Under the pieces are notes generated by a model. That model was given only the letters and a program-made list of their open reading frames with translations. It was not told the DNA's origin and ran no database searches. A DNA stretch of 64,000 nucleotides from Chamaelirium japonicum. Taxonomy: Eukaryota; Streptophyta; Magnoliopsida; Liliales; Melanthiaceae. Each line of letters starts with the position of its first letter. Position 1 is the first letter of the stretch. The DNA is taken from NCBI GenBank assembly GCA_947650365.1, contig OX393551.1:59277744-59341743 (forward strand). Direction: 5' to 3'. A program made the position numbers and the translations under genes. Below, piece by piece: positions 11,600 to 22,235 of the stretch.

Positions 11600-12960
11600 G
11601 GACGGCTGTGATCAAACCAGAAAAGGAAAGAGAGAGATATAAGGAAAGAGAGAGAGAGAGAGAGACCGGGTTTTTAGGAGAGAGAGAGCGTCGGAGACGG
11701 GAGACGATAGAGAGACAATCGAAGACCGGCGCGAGGAGGGTCGGTGATAAGGTCGGCGCAAAGAAGGAGGCCGGCGCCCCTCTGGCGCAGGGTATCCAGG
11801 CTCGACGGTGAGCAACGATCCGGCGGGCCAGCGGGCACGGTAGATCCGGCGGGCGCAGGCGCAGGGCCAGCGCGATAGATTTAGCGGGCGTTGGGTTGGC
11901 GCGAGGGAAGGAGGCCGACGCCCCTTCGACGCAGGGTGTCGAAACTCGACAGCAAGCGACGATCCGGCGGGCCGGCATGGCAAATCCGGCGGGCGCTGGG
12001 TCGACGCGAGGGAAGGAGGCTGGCGCCCCTCTGGCGCAGGGTGTCCAGGCTCGACGACGAGCGATGATCCGGCGGGCCGGCGGGCGCGGCAGATCCGACA
12101 GGCGCTGGGTCAGCACGAGGGAAGGAGGCCAATGCCCCTCTGGCGCAGGGTGTCCAGGCTCGACGGCGAGCGACGAACCGGCGGGCGCTGGGCCGGCGCG
12201 GGCGTAGGGCCGGCGTGGGATCTTCAGGCGGACGGCGACGAGGGGTGGGGATCCGACTCCCCCCCCCCCCCGCGGGCTTCGAGCTCCGGTGGAGATGGTG
12301 CAGGATCGTGCTCCGGTGGCGAGCGCAGGGCCAGCACAAGCGCAGGGAACGGTGGGCGCGGACCGATGGCAGCCGGATCTGGAGCAGGTGGTCGGATCTC
12401 GCAGGGAGATCAGAGCGACAGCGATGGCGATTGGCAACGGAGAAGAACGTTGGCTGGATAGATCTGGTGGCATCCAGGATGCAAGGAGGAGGCTGAGCAC
12501 GGGCTACGGAGAAACCGATGAAGGAGCAGGCCGACGCGATGATGGGCGCGATTTCGACGGCACAAGTCCAGTGGCCAGGACGGCGAGCGATAGCGGATCA
12601 GACGGCTTGGCAGCGCACGGGATAGCGGATCGAACGGCTCGGCAGCGCACGGTGACTGCGGCCTGATCCGACGACGCAAACTCCAACGAGCACAGGGCAC
12701 AAGACTTTAGGAGGTAGATGACGACGGCCGTGATGGCGGATTGGACGACTCGGCAGTAACGCGAGGGGAGTCAGTGCGCAGGAGGTGGTCGGTCGGTGAG
12801 CAAAATGGAGGTGGCACAGGCTCGACGGCGAGCTGCTATTGCAGGGAGGAGGCCGGCATGGTGATGGAGAGCGGCAGGGCTCACCGGGCTTGCACAAGGA
12901 AAAAAAAGTTTTACATGCCCGGCCTCCCCGAGGACGCCGGCGGCGACCGAGGAGGCCGTG
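11600..12960 (-). repeat. GC-rich tandem repeats in the leader of the LARD-like element
   Basis: Blocks of roughly 105-150 bp with GGAAGGAGGC, GGCGCAGGGTGTCCAGGCTC and CGACGATCCGGCGGGC recur from about 11755 to 12210, flanked by related GC-rich sequence. A 360-residue minus-strand open frame (12500-11418) is a Pro/Arg/Ala-rich translation of these units with no domain. In element orientation this is the leader just downstream of the primer binding site. Confidence 0.7.
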
Positions 12961-12991
12961 GCTAGAGAGGGATCTCCGAAACCCTAACCCG

Positions 12992-13003
12992 GCTCTGATA
13001 CCA
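12992..13003 (-). other. Primer binding site (minus), initiator tRNA-Met
   Basis: The plus strand reads GCTCTGATACCA, i.e. TGGTATCAGAGC on the minus strand, directly abutting the LTR at 13004. Confidence 0.9.
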
Positions 13004-13180
13004 TGTTACGACGAGAGAGGGAGAGAGAATAGGTTTGGGGAGAAAAACTCCTTGTATTATCTCATCAATCTCATTGTTGTTACATAAGACTACCTCTCTT
13101 TATATAGAGAGAGAACCCACAACAATACATTACCACAACCGAGATGGGACTAATAGATTACTAACACACTACATCTAATA
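13004..13180 (-). repeat. 5' LTR of the LARD-like element
   Basis: Direct repeat of 8244-8417. On the minus strand it ends CGTAACA against the primer binding site. Confidence 0.87.
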
Positions 13181-13185
13181 CCAGT

Positions 13186-14940
13186 CGCCTCCTCGACTTT
13201 GATCTTTGTCGACATCGTGATTGGTCCTTTCAACCAAAAGTTAAAAGAAAAAATCAATCTACATCGTTTTAAAATTGTTAGGAATATAACATATATTACA
13301 CAATCGGTTGAATGAAGTAGTATATCGATCACAGAATGATCATGGGTTCAAGGTGTAATATATACCTCTCTTGGTACACATGCCTCGTGTTTATCTAACT
13401 TTCGAGATACAATGAATCTCTTAGATCCATCTCATTATGCGGGACTTGAGAAACTCTATTCTTCTCGGTGTAAAACAGAAGGATTAAGCACTTGTTTCTC
13501 AATAGCGAACACTTGTTTCTCAAACTTGACGTACGGATAAAGGGTTGTAAGGGCCCCTATTTACATTTTTTTTTTGGGAGGTACCCCTATTTATATTTAT
13601 AGCCACGCGAAGGGTGCTAGTTGGTGTACCCGCCCCCAAAGCACTGATCCATAAAACTACTTGGGCCCAACAACTAGCACAACTATGAGATTCGGATCAT
13701 ACATGGCTCTAGTGCAACACAAAAATCCCTCTAGATCATCTCACACAAAGTGAGGTATGTCACCTCTTCTATATATGCCCTCCCATCTTCATTACTAATT
13801 GCGCTGCGGGACTAAAAGAATGAGAGGATGAGAGCGTCTCATCCAAAAAAGAAAGGGAGTGAATATATAGAATCATCCAAAATGGAGGAAACCAAAATAT
13901 GGTCAAACCTTCCAAATGCGGGACTAAAAGAATGAAAGGACGGATTGCGCATTGATGAGGAGGAAGGAGGAGGAGAAAGAAGGGAAGGAGGAGGAAACGC
14001 TGTTGAGGTGAGGAAGAGGAGGAAAAAGAAGAGAAAATAAGACTGGTGTGTGTGCATGATATTGAGAGTGTTAGTAATTTTGTGGGTGCAAATAACAATA
14101 CCCTCCGCAAAAGGACAAACGGATTTTCATCATCTCTACTAGTTAAAGGAAAGGATCTTATGAAAAAATTTCCGTTTGTACTCCTAGCGGAATAATTTAA
14201 CAAACAAAACAAAAAAAAAAATATTTGCTGCGTATTGATCTATTTTAAGCCCCCTATAAAATAAAATCAATATCTCTCTCTCTTGCGCGCGCGCAGCGTA
14301 CGTGCATTGTTACCCCAACCTCTTATTCGGCTTTCCATCAAGGACAATAAAATAAGATTATTTTTAATTTCTCATTCAGAACTACACTTTGGGGACTAAT
14401 TTCAAAATTGTAATTTTTCACAACCGTACGGACTATATCCTTGCTTTCTAGGGCTTACAAACATGGGCCCAACATGCTCGCGCGGCTGTTTGTTCCACTA
14501 ATGGGCCATGCAGCCCATGCGTATTTTGTTGGGCCAATGAATTTGTTGTGGGTCTGGCTTGAGGCTGAATCATTCGTCCTTGTTCCCAAATGGGGTGGGC
14601 ATCTATAGTGTTGTTATCGTATGCAGGGCTGGTGTCAAGCCCAACCTGAACCCAACACGACCCATTAAGATCCCTAATGACGATGGCCCACATTAGATGT
14701 GGTAGTGGGACTTGAAGTCTCACGTCGAAAGAAACCAAAAGTTTTTTTTTTTCTTGGGAGACTTAGCCTTAAGTCCTTTACGCAGATGCTATATTACCTA
14801 AAGGACAGGCTACGTTTTAATATTGCACCAAGTACCTTCCGAACATTACGTGCTACAGCAAGTCCATCGTCCTTATTTACCCCCTCACGTGCTACAGAAA
14901 AAGTATCCATTCGTCTCCAGAAAAAGTATCCATTTGCTGA
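13186..14940. other. Unassigned intergenic region
   Basis: No supported gene. It contains a repeated GCGGGACTAAAAGAATGA (about 13807 and 13918), a GGA/GAA-rich stretch at 13955-14040, and a (CT)n/(GC)n patch near 14275-14297. A 96-residue minus-strand frame at 14738-14448 matches no family I recognise. Confidence 0.45.
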
Positions 14941-15345
14941 TTGACACTGTGCATGTAACGGTTGCTACAGTGATTTCGCTATAGCTGGATAGTGATTTCA
15001 CTATATCTGCTATAGTGAAATCACTGTAGCAAGAGTATCAATTCGATTTGGTATGAGTATCAATACTCTTTTCTTAAGACGAATGGATACTCTTGCTACA
15101 GCGCTGTAGCAACCACAACATATACAGTGTCACCCGATGAATAGATACTCTTGTTGATGATGAATGAATAGTCTTTTCGGAGACGAATGTATACTCTTGC
15201 TACAGTATTTTCGCTGTAGTAGCTACAGTGAAATCACTGTAGCAATCACTACATGTATAGTGTTAATCGGCGAATGGATACTCATGCCAAAGACCAATGG
15301 ATACTCTTACTGGAAACGAATGGATACAATTGCTAGAGGGGCAGT
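14941..15345. repeat. Foldback cluster with GCTACAG / AGTGATTTCACT palindromes
   Basis: A perfect 15-bp stem with a 5-base loop spans 14991-15025, and a 22-bp near-perfect palindrome (9-bp arms GCTACAGTG/CACTGTAGC) spans 15222-15243. The phrase GAATGGATACTCTTGCTACAG and variants recur in both orientations. It resembles a MITE made of many short inverted units. No target duplication could be set. Confidence 0.6.
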
Positions 15346-15530
15346 TTTATAATTTAAAGAAAAAAAAAGTCAATATTTTCGGTTAATGACTTGCTGTACA
15401 AATGTGTCCTTCGAGAGGGACTTTAGCTAATATCCTAACAACTTGTCTCCTTTATCTTAAATAACGACCTGGAGGGATTTAGGACTAATTAAACATTTTA
15501 TCTTTTTTCTGATCGGCGGATGTCTTGAAA

Positions 15531-15746
15531 TTTTTTTTTTGAGAATTCCTCCAATCGTTAGGGCAGGTGTCCCCAAACCATTCAAGCAATGGGCCCACTT
15601 TGGACTCGAACTAATCTCTCTGAAAATGCACACCGATCCACTCAAAAGTTTCCCTATACATTTCAGAGTAAATTGAGGTGTGGAGGACTTGAACTCGGCC
15701 ACAACCTCCTCAACAAGCATCAATTGTTTTGCCAACTCCCCAACAA
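15531..15746 (-). mobile_element. Probable tRNA-derived SINE (minus)
   Basis: On the minus strand a region with a good Pol III box B-like AGTTCAAGTCC (near 15690) is followed by a body ending in TCTC and a poly(A) run (T10 at 15531-15540 on plus). Box A is poor and no clear target duplication was found. A 92-residue minus frame across it is incidental. Confidence 0.5.
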
Positions 15747-15868
15747 AATAAAATTAACGAAACAAGCTCGAGAGTCGATCCTGGGAGAGCACATAAACAA
15801 GCTCAAGAGCCGATCCTTAAGGATAAACTTTTTAAACCAAGAATTCATCAAAAGACTATCTTGTAAAT

Positions 15869-16144
15869 ATATAACTCATCTTTTTTTTCGAAAGATTCAA
15901 ATAGCCAGTACATCACCTATTAGTGCACTGGCACGAGATAGACCAAGGATCAAAAGTTGTCACAAGAGTGAAAAATACTCTGATTTAAAGAACCCATAGG
16001 CTTAAAGGGTCACCTAAGGCAAAAGAGAGGTTGACTGCTACAGGCGAGAGAACATATGACGGTGCTTATTCAAACCCTTGACCAAGCGCACGAGTTGCAT
16101 ATGTCTTACCAACTGAGCTATCAGTTACCGGCAATATAACTCAT
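15869..16144 (-). mobile_element. tRNA-derived SINE with 11-bp TSD
   Basis: The element body is 15880-16133 on the minus strand. The direct repeat ATATAACTCAT flanks it at 15869-15879 and 16134-16144. Reading minus, the head carries box A TAGCTCAGTTGG (16120-16109) and a degenerate box B around 16077-16064, about 32 bases further on. The body ends in TTTCG plus A8 next to the left duplicate. Size (254 bp), promoter boxes, A tail and long duplication all fit an L1-type-mobilised plant SINE. It is not a working tRNA gene, as the acceptor stem is absent. Confidence 0.82.
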
Positions 16145-16290
16145 TCACTAAATGAGTTTTCAAATAGGGCAGTTCAAAGTAACCAAGTGGAACTTTGTGG
16201 GCACAAAAGCATAATATATTGCTGGTTATGCTTAGCAGTGATTAAAATAAATACCTTATTAGAGTTGGTCAATTTACATTATTCAAGTGT

Positions 16291-16499
16291 GAGCCCATTT
16301 GGTTGTGCAGTAGTTTTTAGCAAAGTGCTTTACTAAAAATTGTTTTTGAAAAAGGCACAGACTTGGTACTTTAGCAAGAACTTTTAGCCGTCCTTAAAAT
16401 GTTGCTTAGTGGTTATCAATCACGTATTTAAACCTGGTAAAAATACATTTAAATCTTAAAACTTGTTTAAATTGCCCAACTGCACAACCTTACACGCTC
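16291..16499. mobile_element. Possible MITE with imperfect terminal inverted repeats
   Basis: The left end GAGCCCATTTGGTTGTGCAG and the right end (complement GAGCGTGTAAGGTTGTGCAG) agree at 14 of 20 positions. The interior is AT-rich without coding. No convincing target duplication was seen. Confidence 0.45.
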
Positions 16500-16725
16500 T
16501 ATGTATCAACTAGTAATGCACATGCCAATCAGCAATCTCCTGCTGCCTCTGGCAGCCATGACCACCCTCGACGTCAACATGCACTTGTGGCACCCCCTAC
16601 CTCCTCCGGCGACCCTCCCCAGCAACCGCCACTAGCGCCACCCCTTCCCCTTTAATCGGATTACTCTTTATCATATTTCTCCCATTTAAATACGGACCCC
16701 TCTTTATCCCAACCCCGTGCGCGCG

Positions 16726-16728
<3 letters not shown>

Positions 16729-16788
<60 letters not shown>
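16729..16788 (+). repeat. (GA)n microsatellite
   Basis: Thirty uninterrupted GA units preceded by a short GC/GT alternation. Confidence 0.97.
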
Positions 16789-17147
16789 CCACTCTGCTGT
16801 TTATGCTTGAAAAAAAATAGGGAGTGGGTATATTAGGGGCGAATTGTAATTACTCATAACTTTCTCATATTTTCCATCAATAGCAAAAATTTACTGGATA
16901 TGCACACCTTCATTATAAAGATGGACCAATACAGATCGGATTGTGTTGGAAAGGGTCTGCATTTTTATAATAGAGTATAGATCATATATGAGGTCATGAC
17001 TTTGCCTTTGAGAAAAATATAAAAAAGTTATGAGGAATTACAATTGGCCCTTTAATCTGGGCCTCTCTTTATCTCTTAGTCAAATAAATCTGAGTCATTC
17101 TTTGGACAACCGTCCTTCCTTATTATATACTAGTAATGCCCGTGCCT

Positions 17148-17345
17148 GTCGGCACGCAAAAGATTTCGAGGGCAGGGACAATATTTTGAGAAAGTGCCAA
17201 TATTTCAAAGGTGGCAATAAAATATTTCGAGAGCGGCGACAATATTTCGAAAGAGATAACAATATTTAGAGGGTGATAACAATATTTCGTGGGCGGTGAT
17301 AATATTTTGAGGATGGTGACAATATTTTGTGAGCGGTGATAATAC
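17148..17345 (+). repeat. Degenerate ~27-30-bp tandem repeat
   Basis: Units built on GACAATATTTCGAGAGCGG recur seven or eight times with varying spacing. Similar CTAGTAATGCCCGTGC-type words lie just upstream (about 17131) and near 16509. Confidence 0.65.
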
Positions 17346-17639
17346 TCGTGTCAGTCGGCACTCGAATGGGATGATAAAATTTATTCGGCAACGGCCATAA
17401 TTGGTTGGGGCACTCCAATTCGGTTGGAAAGCTCACACTTGGCGAAAACAGTATAATTCGTCGACGACCCTCACATTCAGAAGAAGTGCTCACTACCAAT
17501 TAAATGTCTCTTGAATCGCAGTTGTATGGTACGCAGGATTTGCTGAAATTTTTCTCCCGAAGGAGGAAATCCCCTTTTTTTTGGACGATGTGACGATTGG
17601 GTTATAACAAAGTGCAGCAAAGCAACCGGGCAGCAAAAA

Positions 17640-17815
17640 TGAGTTCGAATCTCCTTCAGTTGGTCGGCTCAGGTTGGTGAGCCTGGCGCGCATCACCGCA
17701 GCACATAGTCGGCTGGAGTACGATTCACTTTTGGGCCGATTGTCATCATGTGGCTGTGATGCATGCAGTCCCACCGACTGGGGCCGACCAACTGGAAGAG
17801 ATTTGAACTCCGTAA
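17640..17815. repeat. Inverted-arm dispersed repeat, copy 1
   Basis: The left arm (GAGTTCGAATCTCCTTCAG then TTGGTCGGC) is repeated inverted at the right (GGCCGACCAACTGGAAGAG then ATTTGAACTC). Both arms contain a tRNA box B-like TTCGAATCTC/TTCAAATCTC. A diverged relative lies at 40425-40625. It may be a SINE with inverted ends or a MITE. Confidence 0.55.
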
Positions 17816-17911
17816 GATTGTAAGAATGCTCTCAAGAGGCACACATCTTTGTAGGAAAAAGAGCCAAACTATACATAAAACCATAGGATACATAAAATCA
17901 GATACTAAAGG

Positions 17912-17914
<3 letters not shown>

Positions 17915-17950
<36 letters not shown>
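17915..17950 (+). repeat. (CT)n microsatellite
   Basis: About 18 TC units. An (AC)n run follows at 18160-18181. Confidence 0.95.
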
Positions 17951-17955
<5 letters not shown>

Positions 17956-18239
17956 TTATTTCATCTATCTCTATAGAAAAAAAAAAAAGCTCTTAACACC
18001 ACCAACCATCTCTGTACATGAAAAAAAAAAAAAGAGACAAAATCAAAGGTAAGAAAACCTGTCCCCTTATCCAGTGATTCTCCGGGGATGATCTCTCTAT
18101 CTTCCTGATGAAATGCAAAGCAAGAGGAATCAATACCTAAACCCTTCGGGGGAAACAAACACACACACACACACACACACAGATTCAAACAGAGAGAGAG
18201 AGATCGATACTTATGATCTGAAGGGGGAAAGTTTTTTTA

Positions 18240-19790
18240 AAAAATTAATGTAAGAATCTAGGCATACCGTTGATACTCACTGTGATTATCTCGCCGGAGG
18301 AGGAGAGGGGGATTGGTTTTGTTTGCCGATGGAATCGTCCATCAGATCTGACCGAGAGATTGTCAGCGGCAGGCCGACGTTCGGTGGTCGGGGTCGATCG
18401 AGAGAGGATGGGGTTGTGATCGGTTAGATGGGGAGGCGGAGGGCGAAGAGGCAGTTGGGGTCGGATCAGCAGACGGTCGGCAAGATCGAATCTGGATCGG
18501 CGAGATCGGATCTGGATCGGCGAGTCGGTGGGCAAGATCGGAGGTGCAGTAGGTCGATGAGATCAGATCTGGATCTGGTCGGATCAGCCCCCTCCCCGTC
18601 GCTGCCCTTCCATTGGAAAATAAAGGGGGAGGGGAGTCGATCAGCCCCCTCCTCCTTTCGCCTGGTCGTTGTTCCTCTCTTTCGTGTCGCGCCGGCCACC
18701 GTCTTACCGAGATTGAGAGAGATCTGCAATCAAAAAAAAAAAAACTGAGATTGAGAGAGATCGAGATCTAGATCGAGCGAGAACTGCAATCAAAAAAAAA
18801 AACTGAGATTGAACTGCTCACTCACCTCTAAAAAACTGAGAAACCTGTTCACTGGCGGAGAGATCCACCGGAGGAGATCTGCCCCTCCCCTTTTTGATGA
18901 TCCACCAGAGAAGAAGAGGGGAGGCGGAGCCGATCAAACCCCTCCCCTTTTTTGCTGATCCACCGTCTTATCGAGCCGATCAAACCCCTCCCCTCCCGAC
19001 CAGATCCGCGGCTGAAATCGCCTGTGCACGTCTCCCCTGTGATCAGATCTGCACCGGATCTGCTCATCGCGATTAGGGGGCAGCAAACAGGGACGCATGC
19101 GATTCATAAACTGGAGGTGCCTGCCAATCAGGGGACCGGGAGTGCAATCGGAGCATCCTGTCAGCCAGAGATCTGGAGGGAGGCGTGCGATTCACAGAGA
19201 GAGGGGGGCGGTTCGCACAGAGAGAAAGAGGGGGAGAAGGAATTAGGGCGGATCACCTGGCCGATCGCAGGAAATACCGTATGGGTTTCGTGAGTACAGC
19301 TGGAGGAGGCCTCCTGAAGCGGCCTCGCATTCATCACCGGCCACGATTCGGGAGCATCGATGCCGGAGCCGCTCGGAGTTGAGTTGACGCCGTCGACCCC
19401 GGACTCCCTGCCCTTGATCCGTGGGTGGGAGGGCTGCACGCGGCCGAGGACCGTGGGTGGGAGGGCTGCACGGGTGTTCAGAGTGGGGGAGGGGGTTCAG
19501 CCGATAGAGATGGAAGAGAGATCGAAGAGAGAGAGAGAGAGGGGGTCGCACTGAGAGAGACAGAAAGAGGCACGCGAGAGAGATGGCCCCCGCTCTCCCC
19601 CTCTTCCTTTCTTCGCCCACCAAATCCCCAAATCTCGCATGCCTATTATTTGATCGCCACTGCCGGATCGTCCACCGCCCTTCTGTCAAGCCATTTGATT
19701 GCCTTGATCACCTTCCATTTTTAACCCTACTCTTATGGATCCGGACGGGTATTGATCATCTTCCATTTTTGGAGAGCTGATCGGATCAAT
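18240..19790. other. GC-rich unassigned region with local duplications
   Basis: Composition rises sharply here. Repeated GATCTGGATCGGCGAGATCGG (18485-18530), a duplicated AACTGCAATC plus A-run plus CTGAGATTGAGAG block (18722-18815), CCGATCAAACCCCTCCCCT (18929 and 18976) and CGTGGGTGGGAGGGCTGCAC (about 19420 and 19449) are seen. Many overlapping frames exist on both strands without any recognised domain. It resembles a retroelement leader or an unidentified 5' gene region. Confidence 0.4.
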
Positions 19791-20382
19791 CTCAGCCGCT
19801 AATCCATCTCTTCCAAGTGAATAGCACTCGCCCTAACAGCAATGAACGGCTGTGTTTGTCTCTTAGGTTTGTCTCTCGACTGCATTAAATATTTATACCC
19901 CCCACAAAACCCTGAAATATTATATAGATATTATTCTAATGTGGTTATGGATATAAGAGAAACATCAAACTTGGACATTATCTTGACATAATCGATCTCT
20001 CCCTTTTGTCAATGATTCCATGAAAGTTTTTTTCCTTTTTTTTCTTTTGTGAACCAAAAAAACGCATTACTTTAAAGTTGTTAAATATTTAATTAAAAAA
20101 ATTGTGAATTAATTAATTGCAAGATCAAAAGAATTCTTTAATAGAAAGGAAACAAACTAATTAGTCTCGATGGATATCGATCAAAACTTAAAGTATTTCA
20201 TCCCAAACGCAACCCTTTTTTTTTTCCTGCCAAAATAAACTTACACTGATTATTCTTAGGGTTCTCGAGATATAGTATGGAGCACGGAGATGATGTAAGC
20301 AAAATCAATGTACAGATACAAGTATATTCACTTTTATTGAAGTTGATGTGTCGGCAAAAGTTTATGACCATGTGAACCAAAT
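19791..20382. other. AT-rich spacer
   Basis: No gene or recognisable repeat was seen. Confidence 0.5.
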
Positions 20383-20835
20383 GATGTAAGTAGGGGTGGC
20401 AATGGGCCGTGTCGGGTCGGGTTCGTGTCGTGTCCAAAACCCCTAGACCCGAACCCGACCCATTTAACTTATCGTGTCTAGATCCTAAACCCGTACCCGA
20501 CCCGCTAATAAACGGGTAGACACGATAAGACCCGTTTACCACCCGGGTCTATTTAGTTGACCCGATCCGACCCAATCCGACTCGACCCGACCTGACCCGA
20601 AAGACCCGTTGGTATTATATATTACAATATCGGATTGCGGGTAGACCCGACCCGACACGACCCGTTGAATACTAAACGGGTCTTCACAGGTCTACTGTGT
20701 CCAGACCCTAAACCCGGACCCGACCCGTTTATTAAACATGTCTATCGTGTCGACCCGTTTAGCCCTGACCTAGACCCGCTAACTTCGTGTCGGATCTGCC
20801 TTGTCGGGTCCGAAATTGCTAGCCCTAGATGTAAT
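20383..20835. mobile_element. hAT-type MITE with 8-bp TSD
   Basis: The body is 20391-20827. The ends TAGGGGTGGCAAT and ATTGCTAGCCCTA are imperfect inverted repeats of the common plant hAT MITE type. GATGTAAG (20383-20390) and GATGTAAT (20828-20835) form an 8-bp duplication with one mismatch. The interior repeats CCCGACCCG and its complement many times, as is typical of this group, so it can fold extensively. It encodes no transposase. Confidence 0.88.
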
Positions 20836-21123
20836 AATATAGTAATGCACCGAGCATCAAGGAGAAGATCCCAACTAAAGTCATAGAAGAATAGTTGGAG
20901 TCGGTTCAAGTGAGCGCGAAGAGACTCTAGCTCAAGATGTTCTTGCAAATCAGAGACTTGTCCTCCACCTTAATGAGTAAAAGGTCAAAAGACCGGCCTA
21001 AACCCTAGTAATTAGCCTTTGTTGCATGTTGCTTTTTGGTTCTAGGCATTGCATTCATGTTTTTTTAACTTAAAGGAATTTCTCAAAAATAAAATAAAAT
21101 AAATTCATGTTTTTTTTCTTTTC

Positions 21124-21345
21124 TTTTTTTTTTTCGAGAGGAACCCTCCAAGGTAGATGGTGGCCGGGGCAGGGTTAAGCTGCTACCCCAAACTATTATC
21201 AAAAAGAAAAAAGAAGTACAGCCCTAAGGGCCGACAAAAGCATCAAATTAAAATAGATTACATAGGATTTTACTTATCTTGTGAGTAGATCGTCCTTCTA
21301 GTGGTCGAAACCAAGACTTGAGATGTATGAGAGTAGACATCCAAA
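21124..21345 (-). mobile_element. Probable LINE 3' end (minus)
   Basis: On the minus strand a non-coding tail containing TTTTTGATAATAGTTTGG, GGGTAGCAGC and CCTGCCCC ends with GTTCCTCTCG and a poly(A) run (T run 21124-21134 on plus). This layout is common for 5'-truncated plant LINE copies. Confidence 0.5.
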
Positions 21346-21363
21346 GATTCTCAAGAGAACGCG

Positions 21364-21386
21364 CCCCCCCCCCCCCCCCCCCCCCC
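21364..21386 (+). repeat. 23-base C run
   Basis: Uninterrupted cytosines; exact length is assembly-sensitive. Confidence 0.9.
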
Positions 21387-21548
21387 TCTCTCTTCCTTCT
21401 TCTCCTTGATTCTAATGTACATTCCTCTCATTAATTCTAGATGCTCTACACAATAGCAATCATAATAAAGCTAGTCTCACGTTCACCACCTACCAAAACG
21501 AACTCTGAATCGTCTCCACTTCGTCCACAAGGATAAAAGGCTTCTAGG

Positions 21549-22235
21549 GTGTCCTCACATATTGAGCGACTTCAAAAGAGACACGATCAATTTGTGGGTA
21601 ATTTTCCCATGGATCTTTTTGAAATAAGGCACGTCAACGATGAGTATTTTCGTGGTGAAGATCTGGTCCAAATCCACTTTTTAGTAGTTGATCATCTGCT
21701 TACCTCACATCTTGGCATTGAGAGAGAGCACTTTGATGAGGAGGATAGGTAAGAGGCCAGGCTGGAGGGTCAATTAGTGCATAAGGAAGTTTTGCCTTCA
21801 GACTCTGGGGAGCCTACAAAGTCTGGTGATCTTGTTGATGGAGCAGATGAGATAGGGGAAGCAGATGAAGGAATTGATCTAGGATCTCTGGAGCTTAAGA
21901 AAGAGGCTGTGGCTAAGGAGAAAAATTTGTTAACTTGTTCTTTCTGTATTGGAAAGCGAACCAAGGAGAATTGGCCAAGGGTTCTGATGGTGTCAGAAAA
22001 TATCATCGGCTCGTCGTCCACGTGGCAGCAGCAGGGAAGGACATTGCGAAACAACAGAAGGCCCCAAGGAGACTGCCATTGTCTTTGGGCACGCCCTGGG
22101 CGATCTCGGGTGATCAAAGAAGAAACCACCCCCAATGAGGAGCTCGAGACTCAAGGCCAATCTCAATTTTGGGTAAGCAGCATTGTGACCAAAACAAGTC
22201 TTGAAAATCGGCGCCCACAAACAGCTCACACATAG
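21549..22235 (+). pseudogene. Unknown broken open frame
   Basis: One reading frame runs from ATG 21549 (MSSHIERLQKRHDQF) to 22235, interrupted by a TAG at about 21750. The stop lies at a GATAG/GTAAGA junction that could be a splice donor. The translation is charged (Glu/Asp/Lys-rich, about residues 50-130), and I recognise no domain. The frame enters the 27-bp tandem repeat that follows. It may be a retroelement remnant; a host gene cannot be excluded. Confidence 0.25.

Larger units (their letters stand above)
8239..13185 (-). mobile_element. Non-autonomous copia-type LTR element (LARD-like)
   Basis: Two direct repeats (8244-8417 and 13004-13180) flank 4.6 kb of DNA with no recognisable gag or pol. 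Beside the right LTR, 12992-13003 is the complement of TGGTATCAGAGC, so the element reads on the minus strand with its 5' end at the right. The complement of a short polypurine tract (CCCTCCGTC) lies at 8418-8426. Flanking pentamers CCGGT (8239-8243) and CCAGT (13181-13185) may be a diverged target duplication. With those borders the LTR begins TA rather than TG on the minus strand, so the outer limit is uncertain by several bases. A separate 1.8-kb element is nested inside. Confidence 0.8.

Noticed and set aside
11418-12500. 360-residue minus-strand open frame as a gene
   Set aside because: It is a Pro/Arg/Ala-rich translation of GC-rich tandem repeats inside an LTR element leader, with no domain and with alternative long frames on both strands.
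16040-16133. Functional tRNA gene on the minus strand
   Set aside because: Box A is good but box B is degenerate, no acceptor stem pairs, and the unit continues to a poly(A) tail inside an 11-bp target duplication.
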